A stretch of 12,032 nt of DNA, from positions 1-12,032 of the forward strand of contig JAICXZ010000033.1 of NCBI GenBank assembly GCA_025934475.1, in the 5' to 3' direction. Shown in pieces: positions 8,341 to 12,032 of the stretch (its first letter is position 1; each line of letters starts with the position of its first letter). Both the position numbers and the translations under genes were made by a program. Under the pieces are notes generated by a model that made no database searches, was not told where the DNA came from, and saw only the letters and a program-made list of their open reading frames with translations. Source of the stretch: Mucilaginibacter sp. GTDB taxonomy: Bacteria; Bacteroidota; Bacteroidia; Sphingobacteriales; Sphingobacteriaceae.

Positions 8341-8656
8341 ACCAAAAATTCTATTTACTTCCTTTTCAGAAAATGAGCTAAGCAAGCTCATGGAAGCATC
8401 CGTCCGTAAAGCATTGGAGACGGACAAAAGGCCGCCGGAGCAGGACGTACTGCTTACGACCCGGCAGGCATCGGCATTGATATGCTATAAGCCGTCAACC
8501 ATTTACGGACTGGCCAAAGAGAACAAAATCCCCCACGTAAAAGCGCGGGGTAAACTCCTGTTCTCCCGTAATGCGCTGCTTGAATGGATAGCAGACGCAA
8601 ATCTTAATTTTTCCACACCATTAAATTCAAACCCAAGCAAGGAGGCGACCGCATGA
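8330..8656 (+). CDS. Helix-turn-helix (excisionase/MerR-like) DNA-binding protein
   Basis: This is a small DNA-binding protein of the kind that acts as an excisionase or transcription regulator in mobile elements. The ATG at 8330 gives 108 aa. A TTG at 8306 in the same frame is less likely, because it lies in the left arm of the inverted repeat. Residues about 41-88 (LLTTRQASALICYKPSTIYGLAKENKIPHV... then SRNALLEWI) form a winged HTH of the HTH_17 type: a helix, a recognition helix entered by PSTIYGLA, a basic wing (KARGKLLF) and a closing helix. The first 40 residues are a charged helical extension (ENELSKLMEASVRKALE). The C-terminus is disordered. Its stop overlaps the next start by ATGA, so the two HTH proteins are probably made together. 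Confidence 0.85.
   Translation: MDTKPKILFTSFSENELSKLMEASVRKALETDKRPPEQDVLLTTRQASALICYKPSTIYGLAKENKIPHVKARGKLLFSRNALLEWIADANLNFSTPLNSNPSKEATA
8640..8645 (+). promoter_or_regulatory. Strong Shine-Dalgarno sequence for the second HTH gene
   Basis: AGGAGG lies 7 nt before the ATG at 8653, inside the end of the preceding coding sequence. Perfect Shine-Dalgarno sites are uncommon in Bacteroidota. Together with the 4-base ATGA overlap, it suggests translational coupling or reinitiation. Confidence 0.7.
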
Positions 8657-8925
8657 ATTTCGAGTTAATCACATTACAAGACCTGAACAATTTAAAGAAC
8701 GAACTATTAGGCGAGATCAGGGGCATCAAGAAAATGATACAGCCGGGAGGCATCGAACCGAAGCAATGGCTGAAAAGTTACGAGGTCAGGAAGCTGCTTA
8801 AAATATCGCCCGGTACGCTGCAAAACTTGCGTATCAACGGCACACTTCGGTACACCAAAATAGGCGGCCTGCTCTATTACAAGTACGAGGACATCATGAA
8901 CCTATTGGAACAAAACAGCAAGTAA
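8653..8925 (+). CDS. Second helix-turn-helix (HTH_17-type) DNA-binding protein, 90 aa
   Basis: This small DNA-binding protein is paired with the upstream HTH gene. An N-terminal amphipathic helix with coiled-coil character (residues 1-30, LQDLNNLKNELLGEIRGIKKM) may allow dimerisation. Residues about 38-88 form the winged HTH: WLKSYEVRKLLKISPGTLQNLR (helix-turn-helix), a beta wing (TLRYTKIGGLLYYKYEDI) and a closing helix. The start is fixed by the AGGAGG at 8640-8645 and the ATGA overlap. Proteins of this pattern commonly sit just before mob genes in Bacteroidota elements and are annotated as excisionase-like. It differs enough from its neighbour that a recent duplication is unlikely. Its target could be the inverted repeat at 8305-8340 or the hairpin region at 8971-9082. 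Confidence 0.85.
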   Translation: MNFELITLQDLNNLKNELLGEIRGIKKMIQPGGIEPKQWLKSYEVRKLLKISPGTLQNLRINGTLRYTKIGGLLYYKYEDIMNLLEQNSK

Positions 8926-8970
8926 AAACCATCGACAAATGAACTATCGGTATAACTGTATATACGGTAA

Positions 8971-9082
8971 GCCCATCCTATGGGCGAAGAAGAAGCAAGT
9001 TTGTGTTTTTGGTACCCAAAAACTCCGTCCGCGCCTTCGGCGGGTCGGCAAACTTGCTTTTTGCTCCCGATGGTCGCAAAAA
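8971..9082 (+). other. Candidate origin of transfer (oriT) with nested hairpins
   Basis: This non-coding segment lies directly before mobC and the relaxase. It contains GCCCAT/ATGGGC (8971-8976/8980-8985, 3-nt loop). It also contains an outer 11-bp inverted repeat, AAGCAAGTTTG (8993-9003) with CAAACTTGCTT (9049-9059). Inside that repeat are a perfect 8-bp hairpin, GTTTTTGG/CCAAAAAC (9005-9012/9016-9023), and an imperfect GC-rich hairpin (9025-9048, CGCC/GGCG around TTC). TTTTTGC/GCAAAAA (9058-9064/9076-9082) follows. Relaxase nick regions are typically flanked by inverted repeats and lie beside mob genes. CATCCTAT at 8974-8981 is close to the YATCCTGY nick core of MOBP systems, but the G is missing. 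A 60-aa ORF across this region is probably fortuitous. Confidence 0.55.
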
Positions 9083-9123
9083 GATTTAAGGAAGTTCAGG
9101 CTTTTTAAAGACAGGATTTAAGT

Positions 9124-9522
9124 ATGTCACAGGAACTAAAAGTAGCGATTAAACAGGAAACTGATAAGCCCAAACATAAGGGCGGCAGACCCAAGAGCAG
9201 GGTCAGGCGCGAAACGCATGTAAAGGTAAGGCTAACCGCCACCGAACATTTTATGATCAGTACAAAAGCCAGAGAAGCAGGGATGCGGGTAAGCGACTGG
9301 ATAAGGGCAGCCGCTAAATCCGCGCGGGTAGTCGCCCGGCTAAAGCCGGAAGATTTACAGTTGATGCGGATGCTTTCAGGATTAGCCAATAACCTGAACC
9401 AATTAACGAAGCTTGCGCACCGGGACGGCATCCTAAGTATTGCCCGGAAAGCCGACAGCACCCTAACCGAGATTTTTGATGCCCTGAAATATTTCAACAG
9501 CCATGATCGCCAAGATACCTAA
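9124..9522 (+). CDS. mobC: MobC-like relaxosome accessory protein
   Basis: This is an accessory protein that binds oriT and helps the relaxase open and nick the DNA. It is 132 aa. The N-terminus is basic and disordered (KPKHKGGRPKSRVRRE), suited to DNA contact. It is followed by a ribbon-helix-helix-like segment, HVKVRLTATEHFMISTKARE, then AGMRVSDWIRAAAK (about 34-72). The motif LSGLANNLNQLTKLAHRDG (about 90-108) matches the conserved GxNLNQ region of the MobC family. It overlaps the relaxase start by 20 bases, a normal arrangement for these partners, and begins 42 bp after the last hairpin of the candidate oriT. In Bacteroidota naming it may be called MobA or BmgB. Confidence 0.85.
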   Translation: MSQELKVAIKQETDKPKHKGGRPKSRVRRETHVKVRLTATEHFMISTKAREAGMRVSDWIRAAAKSARVVARLKPEDLQLMRMLSGLANNLNQLTKLAHRDGILSIARKADSTLTEIFDALKYFNSHDRQDT

Positions 9523-10453
9523 GCCCGGCAAAAGTTTCGGCGGCTGCATCCAGTACAACGTACTGAAAAAGGATGCAGCCATATTGTACGCGGACGGTGT
9601 ACGCACCGGGCAGATTGCGCACACCATTGAGGATTTTAACGCGCAGCGTAAAATGAGCCCCGGCTTAGGTCAGGCGGTCGGCCATATTGCGTTAAGCTGG
9701 AGCCCGAACGATAAGGACAAGTTAACCGATGAAAAAATGGTCAGTATCGCCCAGGCATATTTGTTACGCATGAAGATACAGGACACGCAGGTTTTAATGG
9801 TACGCCATAAAGACCGGGAGCATCCGCATGTGCACATTATTTATAACCGGGTCAACCATAACGGTAAAACCATAGCCGATAACTTTCAACGGCAAAAGAG
9901 CATCAAGATTTGTAAGTCGCTCACCTTGCAGCATGGCCTGTTTATCGCGCAGGATAAGCAGAACGTTAACCGTCAGCAGCTAAAGGGAATAGATAAGGTA
10001 AAGTATGAATTACACGATACCATTAAGGCGGTCAGCCAAAAGGTGTACTGTATGAATGAACTAAAGCAGGAGTTAGCGAAGCAAGGCATTGGTATGCTGT
10101 ATAAATACAAAAGCGGTACGCTTGAAATACAAGGTATCAGCTTTAGTAAGGGTGAGTTCAAATTTAAAGGGTCAGAATTAGACCGCAGTTTAAGCTATGG
10201 CAGGTTAAGCAAGCAGATTGAGCAGCAAGCCGAGCAGAAACACGCTAAGGCGTTGGAACCATCGTTGGCAGACCAATTACGGGCAGCAATCAATAAGGAT
10301 ACCGGCAAAGAGCAATCCGGTCAGCAGCACAGCTTTATACCAGTAGGTTTTATACCTGTAATTACACCCGAACCTGAACCGCCCAGGAGAAAGAAAAAGA
10401 AAGGTCAGGGTCAGGACAACGATCAGGAACAAAGTCATGGCATGCACTGGTAA
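9503..10453 (+). CDS. Relaxase/mobilization nuclease (MOBP type)
   Basis: This enzyme nicks one oriT strand through a tyrosine, stays bound to the 5' end and leads the strand into the recipient. It is 316 aa. The N-terminal relaxase domain covers about residues 1-150. FGGCIQYNV (12-20) supplies the probable catalytic Tyr18, with Tyr29 as an alternative. GHIALSWSPND (60-70) is a conserved strand, and the metal-binding motif HKDREHPHVHIIYNRVN (102-118) includes His102, His109 and His111. The C-terminal half is basic and glutamine-rich, ending in PRRKKKKGQGQDNDQ, with no helicase or primase domain. It is on the short side for Bacteroidota relaxases but shows no sign of truncation. Translation is probably coupled to mobC through the 20-base overlap. 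Confidence 0.93.
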   Translation: MIAKIPKPGKSFGGCIQYNVLKKDAAILYADGVRTGQIAHTIEDFNAQRKMSPGLGQAVGHIALSWSPNDKDKLTDEKMVSIAQAYLLRMKIQDTQVLMVRHKDREHPHVHIIYNRVNHNGKTIADNFQRQKSIKICKSLTLQHGLFIAQDKQNVNRQQLKGIDKVKYELHDTIKAVSQKVYCMNELKQELAKQGIGMLYKYKSGTLEIQGISFSKGEFKFKGSELDRSLSYGRLSKQIEQQAEQKHAKALEPSLADQLRAAINKDTGKEQSGQQHSFIPVGFIPVITPEPEPPRRKKKKGQGQDNDQEQSHGMHW

Positions 10454-10478
10454 AATTTAAATTATAAAACATTATACA

Positions 10479-11096
10479 ATGGAAAATAAAGAAAAGACCG
10501 TCGATGATGAAATTATCGACCAATTGGTAAAACGGGTAACAGAGATGGAAAAAAAGGCGGAGAAAATACCCGACTATACGCCCCATTTCGAGGCATTAAA
10601 GGAAATTTTTAAAGTGTTTTTAGTCAGGTACAATAAAGAGAGTGCCGAGCAAATAGCCGCCATCGGGCAAATGAACATTGCTTATCCCGCCGAACAAATC
10701 CAAAAGCAGCAGACGGAAATGCGCGGCATTTTAGATGCCATTAAACAAGCCTTGCCCATCAAGGTCAAGAACTCCTTAGATTTTAAGTCCAAAGGGGTGC
10801 TTATAGCGTTGGCCGCCATATTTATTTATCTCACAATGTCTACGGTTTTAAATATTTACCTATGGAAAGAGAATACTCATTTGGAAGCCATTGAAGTAAA
10901 ATACCGGATGATAAAGCAGGTCGCTCCCGAAATAGGTTTATGGGCTGATACCACGTATTTAAATAATCCCGGCCTTGCGGAAAAGATGGTGACAAAGTTT
11001 GAAAGTGAGGAAGAAGCGCAAAAAACCAAGAACGATCTAAAAAGGAAGGGTGATAAGTCTAACGAAAGAATTGTTGGAAAAAACAAAACTCGGTAA
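10479..11096 (+). CDS. Hypothetical single-pass membrane protein in the mob operon, 205 aa
   Basis: I do not recognise this protein by family. It starts at ATG 10479, 25 bp after the relaxase stop, so it is probably co-transcribed with mobC and the relaxase. Residues 1-95 are charged and helical, with likely coiled coil at 8-30 (DDEIIDQLVKRVTEMEKKAE) and 70-92. A single membrane helix spans about 106-128 (GVLIALAAIFIYLTMSTVLNIY), preceded by lysines, which predicts a cytoplasmic N-terminus. About 75 residues follow, ending in a very basic tail (KNDLKRKGDKSNERIVGKNKTR). Position suggests a role tethering the relaxosome to the membrane or recruiting a coupling protein; this is inference. It has no ATPase motif, so it is not a VirD4-type coupling protein. 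Confidence 0.8.
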   Translation: MENKEKTVDDEIIDQLVKRVTEMEKKAEKIPDYTPHFEALKEIFKVFLVRYNKESAEQIAAIGQMNIAYPAEQIQKQQTEMRGILDAIKQALPIKVKNSLDFKSKGVLIALAAIFIYLTMSTVLNIYLWKENTHLEAIEVKYRMIKQVAPEIGLWADTTYLNNPGLAEKMVTKFESEEEAQKTKNDLKRKGDKSNERIVGKNKTR

Positions 11097-11099
11097 AAA

Positions 11100-11128
11100 G
11101 GAAAAAAGAGGGTGGCCCTCTTTTTTCC
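11100..11128 (+). terminator. Intrinsic terminator of the mob operon
   Basis: A 13-bp perfect stem pairs GGAAAAAAGAGGG (11100-11112) with CCCTCTTTTTTCC (11116-11128) around a TGG loop. It begins 4 nt after the stop of the membrane-protein gene. The T-run lies within the right arm and the A-run within the left, so it could stop transcription from both directions. Confidence 0.85.
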
Positions 11129-11146
11129 CTACCATCTTAAACAGCC

Positions 11147-11197
11147 GAATGAAAGCAAATCACAACGCGCGAAGCGCGTTGTGATTTGCTTTCATTC
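11147..11197. repeat. Perfect 24-bp-arm palindrome (51 nt)
   Basis: The left arm (11147-11170, from GAATGAAAGC to AACGCGC) is the exact reverse complement of the right arm (11174-11197), with a GAA loop. It is 18 nt after the terminator and has no following T-run. An RNA hairpin or DNA cruciform of this length is strongly favoured. It may be a second transcription barrier, a REP-like element or a recombination site. Confidence 0.9.
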
Positions 11198-11315
11198 TTT
11201 GAACAACTGATATTTGGAACAACGGCCACCATAGCCGTAAAAATACTCTACTTCGAATAAACGTTAAGGACGTATGAAATGAGCCAAATTATCCACTTTT
11301 AAGAGGGAAAATTAG

Positions 11316-11393
11316 GGTTTGCAGTTGCGGCAAGCGGCTCCATTCTTACACCGCCAGCCTCACCGCAATGCAAACCGCGATTGCCGTTTGCAT
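11316..11393. repeat. Cluster of three GTTTGCA-type inverted repeats
   Basis: GGTTTGCAGTTGCGG (11316-11330) is matched inverted by CCGCAATGCAAACC (11363-11376), differing by one inserted base. That second copy is in turn inverted relative to GTTTGCAT (11386-11393). The three copies alternate in orientation and can form competing hairpins. This could be a protein-binding site cluster or part of an element end. Confidence 0.6.
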
Positions 11394-11431
11394 CTGCCCC
11401 TCATTCACCATAACCGCGAAGGTAGCCCACG

Positions 11432-11514
11432 CCGGGATAAAATGTCAAGGGTATACGGAGCGAGCCGGGTTGTCCGCTTTTCAGCGGCTGGCTCGCCCTT
11501 GACATTTTACCCGG
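11432..11514. repeat. 83-nt imperfect palindrome with internal hairpins
   Basis: The left arm (11432-11451, ending TAAAATGTCAAGGG) pairs with the right arm (11496-11514, starting CCCTTGACATTTTA), with only one extra A in the left arm. Between them GCGAGCC (11460-11466) pairs with GGCTCGC (11490-11496), and inside that CCGC (11474-11477) pairs with GCGG (11484-11487). The arms share their core with the repeat at 2241-2267. Confidence 0.85.
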
Positions 11515-11542
11515 CTAAGCGCTTTAGTTGCTTACATGGTGA
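11497..11542 (-). repeat. Dispersed repeat, right copy (inverted relative to 2221-2267)
   Basis: The reverse complement of this segment reproduces 2221-2267, including an identical 27-base core (11497-11523). Here it forms the right arm of the 83-nt palindrome plus about 30 bases beyond it. At the left site the palindrome partner arm is absent. Confidence 0.8.
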
Positions 11543-11621
11543 TTAAGGGACTGTCGTTCTTTAGACCAAAAGACGAACAGCAGGGCGAACAAATAGGCTT
11601 TTTTATATTAAAAAGATTTGT

Positions 11622-11629
11622 TATATTTG
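11622..11629 (+). promoter_or_regulatory. Candidate -7 promoter box TATATTTG
   Basis: This is a full match to the Bacteroidota TAnnTTTG element. A clear TTG box about 20 nt upstream is missing, the sequence there being a T-run. A transcript from about 11636 would reach the terminator at 11808-11844 after roughly 200 nt. Confidence 0.3.
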
Positions 11630-11686
11630 TATAACAAGTTCATTTACTATCTGTTACGAGTGCTTTAGTGATATAAAGTCAACTAA

Positions 11687-11755
11687 ATGAAGTCTAATAA
11701 AATGAGACCCATTCGGTTACCATTTTCACAGCTTAACTTGATAACTATATTATAA
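11687..11755 (+). CDS. Possible 22-aa leader peptide
   Basis: ATG 11687 to TAA 11755 encodes 22 residues, with an Ile/Leu/Thr-rich end (LNLITIL). It lies after a -7 box match and before a terminator hairpin and the next likely CDS, the layout of a leader-peptide attenuator. Short ORFs like this occur by chance in AT-rich DNA, and there is no clear ribosome-binding site, so the call rests on position alone. Confidence 0.2.
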   Translation: MKSNKMRPIRLPFSQLNLITIL

Positions 11756-11807
11756 TCAACGTATTAAGGAGCAAGATAATCATCCCGCCATCCCGACAAA
11801 CAATCAG

Positions 11808-11844
11808 GCCCTGTCCGTTAAAAACGGGTGGGGCTTTTTTTTTT
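11808..11844 (+). terminator. Intrinsic terminator or attenuator hairpin
   Basis: GCCC (11808-11811) pairs with GGGC (11831-11834), and CCGTT (11815-11819) with AACGG (11823-11827), separated by a small internal loop. A run of ten T follows (11835-11844). No full gene precedes it on this strand within 700 bp. It therefore ends either a small RNA or a leader transcript of the downstream gene. Confidence 0.75.
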
Positions 11845-11977
11845 GCGTCGCCCGTTCAAATATCTCACTTGAACCTGAAATCTTCTCAGCTTCCTGCTAA
11901 CGTATTTGTAAGCGGACGCTCATACGGGCTGAACCGGCAGGGGAAAACCAAAGTCCTCTTTCCGCTGTTATCCGTGT

Positions 11978-12032
11978 ATGAACCCGATCCCGTTTACCGT
12001 TCGCGAAGGAGACACTGAATACCAGTTTGAAG
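11978..12032 (+). CDS. Start of a hypothetical protein (3' end outside window)
   Basis: ATG 11978 opens 18 codons to the window end (MNPIPFTVREGDTEYQFE). The residues look like two beta strands with a turn and use common codons, as in small Bacteroidota proteins of unknown function. An in-frame stop at 11930-11932 limits the start. A different frame (TTG 11869 to TGA 12016) overlaps it but uses rare arginine codons and is less likely. There are too few residues to name a family. Confidence 0.4.
   Translation, partial: MNPIPFTVREGDTEYQFE

Larger units (their letters stand above)
7139..11128 (+). mobile_element. Mobilization module of an integrated mobilizable or conjugative element (ends not determined)
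   Basis: Six genes on one strand form the arrangement seen in Bacteroidota mobilizable elements: an unknown regulator-position gene, two small HTH proteins, a structured non-coding segment, a MobC-like protein, a relaxase and a membrane protein, ended by a strong terminator. The bounds given are those of the genes, not of the element. No integrase, VirD4/TraG coupling protein or Tra genes lie within the window. I could not find flanking direct repeats or a tRNA target. Transfer would need functions from elsewhere. Confidence 0.65.
11097..11977. other. Gene-poor, structure-rich region
   Basis: These 881 bases have no convincing gene of normal length. A 75-aa ORF at 11319-11546 runs across several palindromes and has an arginine/histidine-rich, low-complexity sequence, so I treat it as fortuitous. 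The region holds a terminator, a perfect palindrome, a GTTTGCA repeat cluster, a long imperfect palindrome with a repeat copy, and a possible promoter, short ORF and terminator set, each listed separately. I see no tRNA. Confidence 0.6.

Noticed and set aside
8939..9121. 60-aa plus-strand ORF before mobC
   Set aside because: It runs through the nested hairpins of the candidate oriT, and its composition (rich in Lys, Arg, Cys and Trp) looks like translated non-coding DNA.
11319..11546. 75-aa plus-strand ORF
   Set aside because: It spans several palindromes and is Arg/His/Pro-rich without any domain pattern; the palindromic DNA explains the open frame.
11869..12018. 49-aa ORF (TTG start) overlapping the partial gene at 11978
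   Set aside because: It has a non-ATG start, ends in a run of rare arginine codons, and competes with a better frame starting at ATG 11978.
1..12032. CRISPR array, tRNA or rRNA genes
   Set aside because: No regularly spaced direct repeats and no cloverleaf or rRNA-like sequence were seen on either strand.

Overview
The window looks like chromosomal DNA from a Bacteroidota bacterium, most likely of the Sphingobacteriaceae (Pedobacter/Mucilaginibacter type). Moderate GC, mostly weak Shine-Dalgarno signals, TAnnTTTG-like promoter boxes and a Bacteroidota-style mobilization cassette all point that way. The assignment is inferred from gene content, not from a database search.

Left part (1-6907), ordinary housekeeping or accessory genes. 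The window opens inside a large sensor protein. The visible part has a PAS-like domain, an Asn-Glu-rich coiled coil, a second PAS domain, HisKA and HATPase_c, and its frame is open to the left edge, so it is probably the 3' end of a CheB-CheR-PAS-histidine kinase fusion. A 729-bp gene-poor stretch follows. Then come a small unknown minus-strand gene, a CPA1-type Na+/H+ antiporter, a convergent unknown gene, a cold-shock protein with a strong terminator, and a stand-alone ketoacyl-ACP synthase III-like enzyme with an intact Cys-His-Asn triad.

Right part (about 6908-11128), a mobilization module. In order it holds a 377-aa protein of unknown function, two small helix-turn-helix (excisionase/MerR-like) proteins that overlap by ATGA, a non-coding segment packed with nested hairpins (candidate oriT), a MobC-like relaxosome protein, an overlapping MOBP-type relaxase (HPHVH motif), and a 205-aa single-pass membrane protein, closed by a strong hairpin terminator. 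No integrase, coupling protein or type IV secretion gene is in view, so this is either a mobilizable element that needs a helper or one segment of a larger element.

Far right (11129-12032), gene-poor and rich in structure: a perfect 24-bp-arm palindrome, a cluster of GTTTGCA-type repeats, an 83-nt imperfect palindrome whose right arm recurs inverted about 9.2 kb away at 2221-2267, and a possible promoter, short ORF and terminator arrangement ahead of a CDS cut by the window end. The likely start at 11978 encodes only 18 visible residues.

The items most worth following up are the oriT-like structure, the inverted repeat covering the start codon of the first HTH gene, the long inverted repeat pair, and the unrecognised proteins of the mobilization module.
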